From assembly GCF_018215265.2 (NCBI RefSeq), contig NZ_CP136562.1, forward strand, positions 1,612,001-1,676,000: a stretch of 64,000 nucleotides of DNA. The letters are read 5' to 3'. This stretch comes from Paenarthrobacter sp. GOM3. Its GTDB lineage: Bacteria > Actinomycetota > Actinomycetes > Actinomycetales > Micrococcaceae. The notes under the pieces are model-generated. The model was not told the DNA's origin, did not search any database, and saw only the letters and a program-made list of their open reading frames with translations. Shown piece by piece: positions 35,890-45,053 of this stretch (positions are counted from its first letter, which is position 1; the number at the start of each line of letters is the position of its first letter). Position numbers and translations under genes: made by a program.

Positions 35890-36635
35890 GATGCCACCTC
35901 GCTTTCTGCTTGGCCGCGGTCAGCGGCCTTGATGATGGTCAGGAACGCCCGCTCCAGGTCGTCGCTGCCTCCGCGTGCCGCCAGCTCGGCCGGTGAGAGT
36001 TGCGCCAGCAGGAGCCCTTCCCGCAGCAGCAGGAGCGAGGAGCAGTGCGACGCTTCTTCCATGACGTGGCTGGACACCAGCAACGTTGTGCCCGATGCTG
36101 CCATTGCCGCGAAGCGCTCCCACAATTCGGCGCGCAGCACCGGGTCCAGGCCCACGGTGGGCTCGTCCAGGATGAGCAGTTTCGGGTGGGCCACCAGCGC
36201 ACACGCCAGCGAAACCCGGCTGAATTGTCCCCCCGAAAGGTCCGCGGCTTTCTGCCGTGCCAGCGGGGCGAGCCCGACGGCGTCGATCGCCTCCGTGACG
36301 TCGGCCGCCGTCGCGCCGTGCATGGCTCCGAAGTACCTGACGTTCGCTTCGACGCTGAGGTCCCCGTAGACGCTGGCACCTTGGGTGACATATCCGACGT
36401 CGTGCCTTAGCGAGGCGCTGCCGGCCGGGCGGCCCATGACGGTGACGGCACCCCGGGTGATCCGCTGGACGCCCACGATGGCACGCATGAGCGTGGTCTT
36501 GCCGCTGCCGGAGGGGCCCAGTAGTCCGGTGATCCGGCCGGAGTCAACGGTGAAGTCCAGGCCGCGGAGTATTTTTGTCTGCCCGCGGGAGATGTGTAGT
36601 TCCGTGGCCTCGATGGCCGCTGGAGCAGGGGACAT
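35886..36635 (-). CDS. ABC exporter ATP-binding protein
   Basis: The 249-residue ATPase has Walker A GPSGSGKTTL (about residues 40-49), Q-loop, the ABC signature DLSGGQFSRVSLACAL, Walker B LLILDEPTVGLDP and the switch His (VSSHVMEE). ATG 36635 is chosen because GGAGG precedes it at good spacing; the frame is open to 36707. It is the first gene of the exporter operon. Confidence 0.93.
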   Translation of the reverse strand: MSPAPAAIEATELHISRGQTKILRGLDFTVDSGRITGLLGPSGSGKTTLMRAIVGVQRITRGAVTVMGRPAGSASLRHDVGYVTQGASVYGDLSVEANVRYFGAMHGATAADVTEAIDAVGLAPLARQKAADLSGGQFSRVSLACALVAHPKLLILDEPTVGLDPVLRAELWERFAAMAASGTTLLVSSHVMEEASHCSSLLLLREGLLLAQLSPAELAARGGSDDLERAFLTIIKAADRGQAESEVAS

Positions 36636-36659
36636 GATGGCCTCCGGCGATGCTAATAA

Positions 36660-36675
36660 TTCATCAGGTGATGAA
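36660..36675 (-). promoter_or_regulatory. Candidate TetR operator of the exporter operon
   Basis: TTCATCAGGTGATGAA is a perfect inverted repeat (7-bp arms, 2-bp centre) 25 bp upstream of the ATPase start. A -10-like TATTAG lies just downstream of it on the minus strand, so binding would block the promoter. Confidence 0.6.
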
Positions 36676-36820
36676 ATAAAAGTAGAACGCTCCAGTTGGC
36701 CGGTCAAGGGGTGAAGCGAAAGATCAAGGACTGAAAATCCTTGAAAACGTGTCGGCTATCACATAAGTTCTTCCCAAGCCGTGTCGTTGGGGTGCGGGTG
36801 GTTGAGGGGGAATCGTGACA

Positions 36821-36928
36821 ATGACCTTGAAGGGTGCCGTGTGCGCCCGCATCATCCGTGTGTTCGGCAATGACCATTACCTCCCAGCCGCAGGCGATCC
36901 CGTTCCGCTGGAGGGAACGGGGAAGTAG
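36821..36928 (+). CDS. Possible small protein, 35 aa, unrecognised
   Basis: A 35-codon frame begins at ATG 36821 (or GTG 36815) after a strong GAGGGGGAA ribosome-binding-site-like run, uses mostly G/C third positions, and stops at 36928. A stem-loop with arms CCGTTCC and GGAACGG overlaps its last codons. It is the only apparent coding frame in this gap. I see no family and it may be an attenuator peptide or chance. Confidence 0.25.
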   Translation: MTLKGAVCARIIRVFGNDHYLPAAGDPVPLEGTGK

Positions 36929-37086
36929 TCCCCGGACAGAGTCTGCGGCCAGCCGGCCGCTGAGCCACGCCATCGCAGGATGACCAGCCCACAGCGGCCA
37001 GGGGCTTCCACAACGCGACGGCGTGGCTCTTCTGTTTCCGCCGGGGTGGCAGCCGCGCGTGTTCAAGGCGCAGTCCGGTGAGCCGG

Positions 37087-37092
37087 TAGATT
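37087..37092 (+). promoter_or_regulatory. Candidate -10 of the proS promoter
   Basis: TAGATT 50 bp before the proS GTG matches TAnnnT. No clear -35 was seen. Confidence 0.35.
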
Positions 37093-37141
37093 AGTAGGCA
37101 GTTGTTTTTGCCACATCTGCCATAGAAACGGATACGTACCC

Positions 37142-38953
37142 GTGGTCCTTCGCCTTTCCCAGTTGTTCCTGCGCACCCTGCGTGAAGATCCCGTCGACGC
37201 CGAGGTCGCCAGCCACAAGCTGCTGGTGCGTGCCGGTTACATCCGCCGCGCGGCACCCGGTATCTACACGTGGCTTCCGCTTGGCCTGAGCGTCCTGCGC
37301 AAGGTCGAAGAGATCATCCGCCAGGAAATGTCCGCGATCGGAGCCCAGGAAGTCCACTTCCCGGCGTTGCTGCCGCGTGAACCGTACGAGGCCACCAACC
37401 GCTGGACCGAGTACGGCGAGGGCCTGTTCCGACTCCAGGACCGCAAGGGCGCGGACTACCTTCTCGCGCCGACGCACGAGGAAATGTTCACGCTGCTGGT
37501 CAAGGACCTGTACTCCTCGTACAAGGACCTGCCGTTGAGCCTGTACCAGATCCAGAACAAGTACCGCGATGAAGCCCGTCCCCGGGCAGGCCTCCTCCGC
37601 GGCCGCGAGTTCATCATGAAGGATTCCTACTCCTTCGACGTCGACGACGCCGGCTTGGATGCCAGCTACGCTGCCCACCGCGCCGCGTACCTGAAGATCT
37701 TTGCCCGTCTCGGCCTGGAAGTCATTCCCGTTGCGGCGACCGCCGGCGCCATGGGCGGCTCCAAGAGCGAAGAGTTCCTGTTCCCCACCGAGATCGGCGA
37801 GGACACCTTCGTGCGCTCGGCAGGCGGCTACTACGCCAACGTCGAGGCCGTCACCACCGTGGTGCCGGACGACATCGACTTCACCAACGCACCCGCTGCC
37901 CGGGTCCTGGACACGCCGAACACCCCCACCATCGATACTTTGGTGGATGCAGCCAACCAGCTGGCACCCCGCAGCGAGTCCGACGGCGGCGCATGGGCCG
38001 CCGCTGACACGCTCAAGAATGTGGTGCTCGCCGTAACGCTGCCCACCGGTGAACGCCAGATCGTGGTGATCGGCGTACCAGGCGACCGTGCAGTGGATCT
38101 CAAGCGCGTGGAAGCGAACATCGGCGCGTTCCTGCCGATTGCCGGCGAAATCGGACTCGAGGCCGCCAACGAGGAAGACCTCAAGAAGCTGCCGTGGCTG
38201 GTCAAGGGCTACATTGGCCCCGGCCTGTCACTTGACGAGCCGGTCCTGGGGCTCGAGGGATCGTCCAAGGTCCTCTTCCTGGTGGACCCCCGGGTCGTTT
38301 CGGGTACCAGCTGGGTCACCGGCGCCAATGCCGAGGGCAAGCATGTCTTCGGGCTGGTTGCCGGTCGCGACTTCACCTGGGACGGCGTCATCGAAAGCAC
38401 CGAAGTGCGTGCGGGCGATCCCGCTCCGGACGGTTCCGGCCCGCTGGAAACTGCGCGCGGCATCGAAATGGGACACATTTTCCAGCTTGGCCGCAAGTAC
38501 GCTGCTGCGTTGGACCTGAAGGTCCTGGACCAGAACGGCAAGCAGGTAGTGGTCACCATGGGCTCCTATGGCGTGGGTGTCACGCGCGCCGTGGCAGCCC
38601 TGGCTGAAGCGAACCATGATGACCGCGGAATTGTGTGGCCGCGCTCCGTTGCTCCCGCTGACGTCCACGTAGTGGCTGTTGGCCGCGGTGACGAAATTTT
38701 CGAGGCCGCCGAGAAGCTCGCCGCCGAGCTGGAGGCTGCCGGCCTGGACGTCATCCTGGATGACCGCCCTAAGGTCTCCCCGGGCGTCAAGTTCGGCGAC
38801 GCCGAGCTCGTAGGCGTACCCACCATCCTGGCCGTTGGCCGTGGACTGGTGGACGGCGTCGTGGAAATCAAGGACCGCCGTAGCGGCGAAGCAGAGAACG
38901 TCCCGGTGGACAAAGCCGTGGATTACGTGGTCAACGCCGTACGAAACCGGTGA
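37142..38953 (+). CDS. proS: Prolyl-tRNA synthetase, bacterial type
   Basis: The 603-residue class II enzyme charges tRNA-Pro. Motif 1 region [25 protein letters not shown], motif 2 [40 protein letters not shown], an editing (INS) domain between about residues 220 and 400, motif 3 [16 protein letters not shown] and the anticodon-binding C-terminus are visible. The start is GTG 37142. It overlaps the next gene by 4 bp (GTGA). Confidence 0.97.
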   Translation: MVLRLSQLFLRTLREDPVDAEVASHKLLVRAGYIRRAAPGIYTWLPLGLSVLRKVEEIIRQEMSAIGAQEVHFPALLPREPYEATNRWTEYGEGLFRLQDRKGADYLLAPTHEEMFTLLVKDLYSSYKDLPLSLYQIQNKYRDEARPRAGLLRGREFIMKDSYSFDVDDAGLDASYAAHRAAYLKIFARLGLEVIPVAATAGAMGGSKSEEFLFPTEIGEDTFVRSAGGYYANVEAVTTVVPDDIDFTNAPAARVLDTPNTPTIDTLVDAANQLAPRSESDGGAWAAADTLKNVVLAVTLPTGERQIVVIGVPGDRAVDLKRVEANIGAFLPIAGEIGLEAANEEDLKKLPWLVKGYIGPGLSLDEPVLGLEGSSKVLFLVDPRVVSGTSWVTGANAEGKHVFGLVAGRDFTWDGVIESTEVRAGDPAPDGSGPLETARGIEMGHIFQLGRKYAAALDLKVLDQNGKQVVVTMGSYGVGVTRAVAALAEANHDDRGIVWPRSVAPADVHVVAVGRGDEIFEAAEKLAAELEAAGLDVILDDRPKVSPGVKFGDAELVGVPTILAVGRGLVDGVVEIKDRRSGEAENVPVDKAVDYVVNAVRNR

Positions 38954-39747
38954 TCTCCGGCTTCGAGTCGATCCAGCTCACCACTCTCATCCTGATTGTG
39001 GTGGCTGGATTCGCAGCCGGCTGGGTGGATGCAGTGGTTGGGGGCGGGGGACTGATCCAGCTCCCCGCCCTGCTGCTGGTGCCCGGCATCACGCCCGTCC
39101 AGGCTTTGGCGACCAACAAGATGGGTTCCATTTTCGGAACTACCACCAGTGCCGTCACGTACTATCGCCGGGTCCGTCCCGACTTGAAAACGGCCGTACC
39201 CATGGCCGTCATCGCTTTAGCCGGGAGTTTCGGCGGGGCGATCCTGGCAGCGTCGCTTCCGGCCAGTGTTTTCAAGCCCATCATCGTGGCGGCCCTCATC
39301 GCCGTCGCTATTTTCACCGCCTTGCGTCCCACCGCCGGCGAGCTGACAGCACTCCGCCACGATGGCCATAAGCACTACGTCGTTGCGTGCCTGATCGGCG
39401 CCGTGATCGGCTTCTACGATGGCTTGATCGGCCCTGGCACTGGCTCGTTCCTGATCATCGCACTGGTCTCGGCCATGGGCTACGCCTTCCTCGAAGCCAG
39501 CGCCAAAGCGAAGATCGTCAACATGGCCACCAACGCCGGAGCCTTGATCTTCTTCCTCCCGCATGGCTCCCTGCTCTGGGGCGTGGGCCTGGTCCTCGGC
39601 CTGGCGAACATGGCAGGTGGCTACCTGGGCGCCCGAACGGCAGTAGCCAAGGGGAGTGGCTTCGTGCGCGTTGTCTTCCTTATCGTGGTGGCCGCCCTCA
39701 TCATCAAGCTCGGCATGGACGTCTGGAACGACAACTTCGCAGGGTAG
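38950..39747 (+). CDS. TSUP family transporter (TauE/SafE)
   Basis: The 265-residue protein has about eight hydrophobic segments and the TSUP signatures [20 protein letters not shown] near residue 25 and [17 protein letters not shown] near residue 155, the family's repeated halves. TSUP proteins export sulfite, sulfonates or organic anions. The GTG start overlaps the proS stop, so the two are translationally coupled despite unrelated functions. Confidence 0.9.
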   Translation: MISGFESIQLTTLILIVVAGFAAGWVDAVVGGGGLIQLPALLLVPGITPVQALATNKMGSIFGTTTSAVTYYRRVRPDLKTAVPMAVIALAGSFGGAILAASLPASVFKPIIVAALIAVAIFTALRPTAGELTALRHDGHKHYVVACLIGAVIGFYDGLIGPGTGSFLIIALVSAMGYAFLEASAKAKIVNMATNAGALIFFLPHGSLLWGVGLVLGLANMAGGYLGARTAVAKGSGFVRVVFLIVVAALIIKLGMDVWNDNFAG

Positions 39748-39755
39748 CCCCGCCC

Positions 39756-40775
39756 CTAAGCCGATTCCCCTGGACCGGGGAGATCGTGCGCGGCGGGAAG
39801 GCCATTCAATGTCCGGCCAGCCAGGGTGCTTGCAACCCAGAGGGAACGGGCCAGATCCCCGCCGTGCGCGGGTTTTCCGGCGTACCACAAAGCATTCTCC
39901 ACCTCACGGGCGATACTCCATTGCCGGGCGGCCTCGGGATCGAGCCCGCCAGCGAGGCTGAATTCGTGGCAGCGGTCGCGCAACGCGGCCTCCGGGTCAG
40001 TCCGTGAAAGATCGCCAATGCGGTTCCAGAGGATCGGTGCGACGGCGAATTCGGCCTCACCAATCTGGGGCTGCGGGTCGATGGCCAGGTAGGCGCCGCG
40101 TCCGGCCTCGCTTGCGTCCAGGGTGGCCAGGATGTTCATGAAATGCAGGTCTGTGTGGACCAGGACGTCTTTTCCGGCGCGACGCCCCACGGCACCCCGT
40201 GTTTGGCACACCTCCAGTGCAGCCTCCAGCAGCCATCGGGGGAAGGGCCGGTCCAGCCGCTCCCATTCGGCAGGCAGCTCGTCGCTCCACCGTTCGGCGG
40301 TGGCGGCAATATGGTCCAGGTCCCGCCATTCAGGCCTGTCGTCAGGCGTGATGGACAGTTCACGCATGATGTTTCCCCACGCATCCCGCGCCTCCACCAG
40401 CGGAGCGTCCTGGAGCCAGCGGGTAGCGTCCAGCCGTTCCAGCAGCATGGAGCAACTCAGGGCATCGGCAGCAAGGAGCCGGACCGCTCCACGTCCTCCC
40501 CACAGCGTGAGAGCGTGGCGTTCCACCCGTGCTTCGTCGTGCGGAAACGCGATCTTCAGGGCTGCCGGCTGTCCGTGCCGCAACACAGGCACCACCAAGG
40601 CTCCGTGGCCGTTCCAAGGCTCGGCGCCCGGAGCGAGGTCCACCGTCAGCTGCCAGCGGTCCAGGGCATCGGAAATAAGCCCGGGGAGGCTGGCCAACCA
40701 GTCCCGGCCCGCAGAGTCACGGTTGTACCGGGCGTGGAGGTCGCCTGGCATCGGAATCATCGCGTGAAGGGTCAC
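39756..40775 (-). CDS. Aminoglycoside/hydroxyurea phosphotransferase family kinase
   Basis: The 339-residue product belongs to the APH(6)/hydroxyurea kinase-like family: the ATP Lys in PAALKIAFPHDEARVE, the catalytic loop LVHTDLHFMNILA (about residues 205-217) and the metal-binding YLAIDPQPQIGE. In related enzymes the phosphate goes to streptomycin. Whether this protein gives resistance is unknown; many chromosomal homologs do not. ATG at 40775 is used; ATGs 5 and 8 codons later are alternatives. It is convergent with the TSUP gene, 8 bp apart. Confidence 0.8.
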   Translation of the reverse strand: MTLHAMIPMPGDLHARYNRDSAGRDWLASLPGLISDALDRWQLTVDLAPGAEPWNGHGALVVPVLRHGQPAALKIAFPHDEARVERHALTLWGGRGAVRLLAADALSCSMLLERLDATRWLQDAPLVEARDAWGNIMRELSITPDDRPEWRDLDHIAATAERWSDELPAEWERLDRPFPRWLLEAALEVCQTRGAVGRRAGKDVLVHTDLHFMNILATLDASEAGRGAYLAIDPQPQIGEAEFAVAPILWNRIGDLSRTDPEAALRDRCHEFSLAGGLDPEAARQWSIAREVENALWYAGKPAHGGDLARSLWVASTLAGRTLNGLPAAHDLPGPGESA

Positions 40776-40809
40776 GCGATCAGCCTAACGCCGCTGCAAC
40801 GCCAGCCTC

Positions 40810-41538
40810 CTAGAAAACGCCGCTGGCACCCAAGAGGGTTCCGATGGAGAACGTTGCCGCCAAGGCAAGTGCGCCGCCAACAACCACGCGTGCTGCTGCG
40901 CGGAACCGGGGAGCGCCACCGATCCAGGCGCCCACTGCGCCGGTGATCGCCAGGGCCAGCAGGACCGCTGCGAAGGTGAGCGGCACGCGCATTTCCGGCG
41001 GCGGAAGCAGGATGGCCAGCATGGGAAGGACGGCGCCCAGCGTGAACGCCACCGCCGAGGCGAGTGCGGCATTCCACGGGCTGACGATGTCGTCCTCGTG
41101 GATGTTCAGCTCGGCGGAAAGATGGGCGGCCAGTGCGTCGTGCTCCGTCAGTTCTTCGGCCACCGTCCGGGCAGTCTTGGGGCTGAGCCCCTTTGACTCA
41201 TAAATGGCCACCAACTCGTTGAGTTCTTCCTCGGGTTCCTCGGCAAGCTCGCGGCGTTCCTTTTCAATCAGGGCCCTCTGCGTGTCGCTTTGGCTGCTCA
41301 CGGATACGTACTCACCCAACGCCATGGAGATGGCACCGCCCACCAGGCCGGCCATGCCCGCGGCGAGGATACTCCCGGAGCTGGTGGTAGCTCCCGCCAC
41401 GCCCACCACGATCGCCGCGACGGAGACAATTCCGTCGTTGGCGCCCAGGACCCCGGCCCGCAACCAGTTCAGGCGGTGCGCCAGATCGTCCCGATGGGGT
41501 TCGTTCTCATGCATGGTCGCAGTTTCTGTGGAAGCCAT
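40810..41538 (-). CDS. VIT1/CCC1 family iron/manganese transporter
   Basis: The 242-residue protein has the VIT family N-terminus RLNWLRAGVLGANDGIVSVAAIVVGVAGA, the GEYVSVSSQSDTQRALIEKERREL cytoplasmic helix with metal-binding Glu residues, and three more membrane segments near the C-terminus. VIT proteins move Fe2+ or Mn2+ out of the cytoplasm. The start is uncertain: ATG 41538, ATG 41514 or ATG 41577 share the frame and none has a clear ribosome-binding site. Confidence 0.88.
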   Translation of the reverse strand: MASTETATMHENEPHRDDLAHRLNWLRAGVLGANDGIVSVAAIVVGVAGATTSSGSILAAGMAGLVGGAISMALGEYVSVSSQSDTQRALIEKERRELAEEPEEELNELVAIYESKGLSPKTARTVAEELTEHDALAAHLSAELNIHEDDIVSPWNAALASAVAFTLGAVLPMLAILLPPPEMRVPLTFAAVLLALAITGAVGAWIGGAPRFRAAARVVVGGALALAATFSIGTLLGASGVF

Positions 41539-41589
41539 AGACCAAGCCAAGCACCGCGGGACGGCCTTGACCAGCATGGCTAGGCTGCC

Positions 41590-42693
41590 CTATCTGCTGC
41601 TGGAAGTGGGGGAGGAGGCGACACTGGGCGTCGGCAGCGAAGGCAGGTCGCCGGCGTCGAGCTCCAAGCCCGGGAGCGCCGGCAAACCGGCGCCCCACGC
41701 GGCGCTCCGCCGGGAAGCGGCCAGCAGGCCGTCGATGGCCCAATCGCGGGTCCCGTCGGCGGACAAGGCCACAAGATCTCCGAAACGCGGCAAGGAGGAT
41801 GATTCGAGGTCAGCCAATGCCGCGGCCGGGTCTTTGGCGAACTTCGCCGGGAGCCGGTATCCCGCCTCACCGGCCGGGACATCTCCGCAGTTCACGCGGG
41901 TCAGGTCCTCGGCCTGCCGGAGCAACACCTCGTGCACCTCGAGGTCACGGGCAGCCGCAGAAACACTGGAAGCGCCGAGCCGTTTGACCGCGACCTGGTA
42001 GACATAGACCGCTTCGTGCTGGGCGCGCACCAGCGACGCCAAGGCCGTGTCCGTGGTTGCTGAATCCGGGTCCGGCGTGGGGCTGGCGGAGGGGCAGGAT
42101 CCGGCGGCCGGCGGAGAAACGGGAACCCTGCTGGTGCTGGGGCGGGAAGGTTCCGGCAGCTTCCACGCGGCGGCCAGCTTTTCGGCGGACAGCAGCTGGG
42201 CGGATCCGACGGCGGCGAGCAGGCGCGCCATGCCGCCGTCGGACCCGCGGGCGTCGTCCAAGCGCTGCTGCCCGCTCCGTGACAACTCCGTGACGAACAA
42301 GGACGCCTTCGCGGACGAAGCAGACGCAACGGGGTCGGTTGGTGACGCCGCGGCAGGGGACGTGGGCAGCAGGCCGGCCGGGTCCAGCAGGGCCCGGGCG
42401 TGGGTTGTCAGCAAAGTCACAGCATCGGCGGCGGCAGGCTTCGCAGCATCCAGTCCGGCGGCGTCAGCCAGCGCAGCGGCCGTATCACGGAGCAGAAGGG
42501 TGTCTTCCAGAGCCGCAATCCGGGCGTTTTCGGAGAAGGACCGGGCTGGGGGAGTCCCGGAATCACGCGGAATAAGCACCATGCCGGTGCCGACTACCAG
42601 CAGGGCCACCACGGAAACGAGCACGAGCCTGCCCCACGCTGGTACTCGTTGCTTTTTGGTTCTCTGCTCGTCCACAACACACCATGGTGTCAT
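41590..42693 (-). CDS. DUF4439 domain-containing membrane-anchored protein
   Basis: The 367-residue product has an N-terminal membrane anchor (VLVSVVALLVVGTGMVLI, about residues 23-40) and a C-terminal ferritin-like DUF4439 domain (ALASLVRAQHEAVYVYQVAVKRLGAS; DLEVHEVLLRQAEDL). The middle is rich in Ala, Pro and Ser and contains Cys residues (SCPSASP). It is exported. Function is unknown. The start codon lies inside a 12-bp palindrome; GTG 42675 is an alternative. Confidence 0.75.
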   Translation of the reverse strand: MTPWCVVDEQRTKKQRVPAWGRLVLVSVVALLVVGTGMVLIPRDSGTPPARSFSENARIAALEDTLLLRDTAAALADAAGLDAAKPAAADAVTLLTTHARALLDPAGLLPTSPAAASPTDPVASASSAKASLFVTELSRSGQQRLDDARGSDGGMARLLAAVGSAQLLSAEKLAAAWKLPEPSRPSTSRVPVSPPAAGSCPSASPTPDPDSATTDTALASLVRAQHEAVYVYQVAVKRLGASSVSAAARDLEVHEVLLRQAEDLTRVNCGDVPAGEAGYRLPAKFAKDPAAALADLESSSLPRFGDLVALSADGTRDWAIDGLLAASRRSAAWGAGLPALPGLELDAGDLPSLPTPSVASSPTSSSR

Positions 42694-42736
42694 GTGGGCG
42701 GCGAAGTCCGTGCACGCAAGTTCCCGCGAAAATCGT

Positions 42737-42742
42737 TAGGCT
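42737..42742 (+). promoter_or_regulatory. Candidate -10 of the rimP-nusA promoter
   Basis: TAGGCT about 40 bp before the rimP GTG. A GGGAGG ribosome-binding site follows at 42775-42780 region. Confidence 0.45.
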
Positions 42743-42781
42743 AGTAGTCACAACAACATCTATCGGGAGGCGGCGGGCAAC

Positions 42782-43393
42782 GTGAGTGACTCGGAAGCCA
42801 CGACTTCACCGGACCGTTCTGAATCGAACTCAACGGCCACCATCCACAACCCGGAAGAGAGCAGGCTTAAAGCCCTGCTCGAACCGGCCGTCCTTGCCAG
42901 CAGGCTCTACCTCGAGGATGTTTCCATCCACGTTGCCGGCTCACACCGGACGGTCCACGTCGTCGTGGACCTGCCGCAGGAGGAGACCGGCGGCGTCAGC
43001 CTTGACGCCATAGCCGACGTATCGCGCGGACTGTCCGATATTCTGGACAACGATCCCAAGGACGACGGCCGCCCGTACGACCTCGAGGTCTCCTCGCCCG
43101 GCGTTGGACGTCCCCTGACGGAACCGCGGCATTGGCACCGCGCCCGGGGCCGCATGGTCAGGGTCAACGTCATCCAGGGCGACAACCTCCTGGGCCGGAT
43201 CGCCTCAGTGGGCGACGACGCCGTGACGCTGATCCCGGAGCACGAGGTCAAGAAGGGCATGAAGCCCAAGCAGGGCGACCCCATCACTATTCCTTTCGAC
43301 AGGATCCGCCAAGGAAAAGTCGAGATTGAATTCAGCCACCTCCACGAGGCTGCGCTGGAAGACGAACACAATGGACCTTCCGAGGAGGCCTAA
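42782..43393 (+). CDS. rimP: Ribosome maturation factor RimP
   Basis: RimP helps assemble the 30S subunit. The 203-residue protein has the N-terminal domain ([31 protein letters not shown]) and the [30 protein letters not shown] hallmark, then the SH3-like C-domain. The N- and C-termini are longer and more acidic than in E. coli, common for actinobacteria. Its stop overlaps the nusA start (TAATG). Confidence 0.93.
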   Translation: MSDSEATTSPDRSESNSTATIHNPEESRLKALLEPAVLASRLYLEDVSIHVAGSHRTVHVVVDLPQEETGGVSLDAIADVSRGLSDILDNDPKDDGRPYDLEVSSPGVGRPLTEPRHWHRARGRMVRVNVIQGDNLLGRIASVGDDAVTLIPEHEVKKGMKPKQGDPITIPFDRIRQGKVEIEFSHLHEAALEDEHNGPSEEA

Positions 43394-44373
43394 TGGATAT
43401 TGACATGAGCGCACTGAGACTCCTGGAGCGTGAGCGTGAAATCCCGCTGGATCTCCTGATTCCCACCATCGAGCAGGCCTTGCTGGTGGCGTACCACAAG
43501 ACGCCCGGCGCCTTTGAAAAGGCCCGCGCTGAGCTGGATCGCAAGAGCGGCCACGTGACCATCTGGGCCACGGAAATCGACGACGACGGCGAGCCGATCG
43601 GCGAGTTCGAGGACACCCCTGCCGGTTTCGGCCGTATCGCAGCGAGCACGGCACGGCAGATCATCCTGCAGCGCCTTCGCGACGTCGAGGATGACAACGT
43701 GCTGGGCGAATTCAAGGGCCGTGAAGGCGAACTCGTCGCCGGCATGATCCAGCAGGGAAACAACCCTCACATGATCCAGGTCAACCTTGGAGCTGTTGAG
43801 GCCCTGCTGCCGCCGCCCGAGCAGGTTCCCGGTGAGAAGTACCTCCACGGAAGCCGCCTGCGTGCCTTCGTGGTGGACGTCCACCGTGGCGCCAAGGGCC
43901 CGTCCATCACGCTGTCCCGTTCACACCCGGGCCTGGTCCGTAAACTCTTCGAAATGGAAGTCCCGGAGATCGCGGACCACTCCGTGGAGATCGTTGCGCT
44001 TGCCCGCGAAGCCGGCCACCGTACCAAGATCGCCGTCAAGGCAAACACTCCCGGCGTCAACGCCAAGGGTGCTTGCATCGGTGAAATGGGTTCGCGTGTC
44101 CGTGCTGTCATGACCGAACTGAACGACGAAAAGATTGACATCGTCGACTTCAGCGACGACCCCGCGACGTTCATTGCCAACTCGTTGTCGCCGTCGCGAG
44201 TGAATTCCGTCACTATCACCGACGAGTCGACCCGCTCGGCACGCGTAGTGGTACCGGATTACCAGCTCTCCCTGGCGATCGGCAAGGAAGGCCAGAACGC
44301 ACGCCTTGCAGCCAAGCTGACTGGTTGGCGGATCGACATCGTCTCCGACGCAGCACCGGCCAAGGCCGAATAG
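43393..44373 (+). CDS. nusA: Transcription termination/antitermination protein NusA
   Basis: NusA binds RNA polymerase and RNA to tune pausing, termination and antitermination. The 326-residue actinobacterial form has the N-terminal RNAP-binding domain ([25 protein letters not shown]), an S1 domain (residues about 100-180), two KH domains ([50 protein letters not shown]) and no C-terminal acidic repeats. It is coupled to rimP. Confidence 0.95.
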   Translation: MDIDMSALRLLEREREIPLDLLIPTIEQALLVAYHKTPGAFEKARAELDRKSGHVTIWATEIDDDGEPIGEFEDTPAGFGRIAASTARQIILQRLRDVEDDNVLGEFKGREGELVAGMIQQGNNPHMIQVNLGAVEALLPPPEQVPGEKYLHGSRLRAFVVDVHRGAKGPSITLSRSHPGLVRKLFEMEVPEIADHSVEIVALAREAGHRTKIAVKANTPGVNAKGACIGEMGSRVRAVMTELNDEKIDIVDFSDDPATFIANSLSPSRVNSVTITDESTRSARVVVPDYQLSLAIGKEGQNARLAAKLTGWRIDIVSDAAPAKAE

Positions 44374-44443
44374 CGTCCCAGCCGGGGTCGGCTTAACGCC
44401 GCGCTGGCGGTGTGCCCGGTTTCGGGAGTCCGGAGCCGGGGGC

Positions 44444-44449
44444 TAGACT
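44444..44449 (+). promoter_or_regulatory. Candidate -10 upstream of ylxR
   Basis: TAGACT, with TTCGGG 17 bp upstream, about 110 bp before the ylxR start. It would give infB expression independent of nusA. Confidence 0.35.
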
Positions 44450-44559
44450 AGATGGAACCGGGCTTACGTCCGGTATCCGCGCGCCTTGGCGTGCCTCAGC
44501 TGCATTCGCAGGACCGGGGCCCGTCGGGTGCCAGTAGCGTAAGGCAGGTTGGACACGTC

Positions 44560-44901
44560 GTGGCTGAACTGCTTGAGCAAGGCCATGGGCCTGTTCGCAC
44601 GTGCATCGGATGCCGGAAGCAAGGCTCCCGGTCCGAGCTTGTCCGGCTGGTCGCCCAAGGCGCCAGTTCGTCCACCGTCGTGGTGGATGAACGACGCCGG
44701 ATGGCCGGCAGGGGTGCGTGGCTGCACCCCAGCGAAAAGTGCTTGGCATTGGCGATCAAGCGGCGCGCTTTCGGAAGGGCCCTTGCGGGCGCTACCGAGA
44801 CAACCGCCGTCGAACGCTACCTGATGCCGGGCGCGCCACTCGTGGAGGCCCACGCTTCCACTGGCAAACCGTCCAAACCTGAAAGCGGGTCAGAAAACTG
44901 A
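44560..44901 (+). CDS. ylxR: YlxR family RNA-binding protein (DUF448)
   Basis: The 113-residue protein contains the YlxR core GPVRTCIGCRKQGSRSELVRLVAQG and RMAGRGAWLHPSEKCLALAIKRRAFGRALAG, a small RNA-binding fold usually found between nusA and infB. I chose GTG 44560 (VAELLEQGH); the frame is open to 44452 but the upstream part is not family-like. Function is linked to RNA or nucleoid binding. Confidence 0.85.
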   Translation: MAELLEQGHGPVRTCIGCRKQGSRSELVRLVAQGASSSTVVVDERRRMAGRGAWLHPSEKCLALAIKRRAFGRALAGATETTAVERYLMPGAPLVEAHASTGKPSKPESGSEN

Positions 44902-44965
44902 TGGAAACCCGATGAGTTCCCAGCGATGAGTGCGTAACGATGACAACTTTGTTGCGCTCTGCAAT

Positions 44966-44997
44966 GGGCCTTTCCGCCGTTCAAACGGCTGAGGCCC
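44966..44997 (+). promoter_or_regulatory. Stem-loop in the infB leader
   Basis: GGGCCT (44966-44971) pairs with AGGCCC around an inner GCCGTT/AACGGC stem. A second stem CTCGGT/ACCGAG (45027-45042) lies just before the AGGAG ribosome-binding site. Confidence 0.35.
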
Positions 44998-45053
44998 GCA
45001 TAAAGAAGTAGACGGTTCGTGCCTGGCTCGGTGCGGACCGAGACAGGAGAAAT

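Larger units (their letters stand above)
36636..37141. other. 506-bp region between the exporter operon and proS
   Basis: It holds the exporter promoter with a perfect operator palindrome, a possible 35-codon ORF on the plus strand (36821-36928) ending in a hairpin, and the proS promoter region. No tRNA or larger gene is seen. Confidence 0.6.

Noticed and set aside
42679..42690. 12-bp palindrome ACACCATGGTGT around the DUF4439 start
   Set aside because: Single copy, no partner regulator nearby; may be chance.
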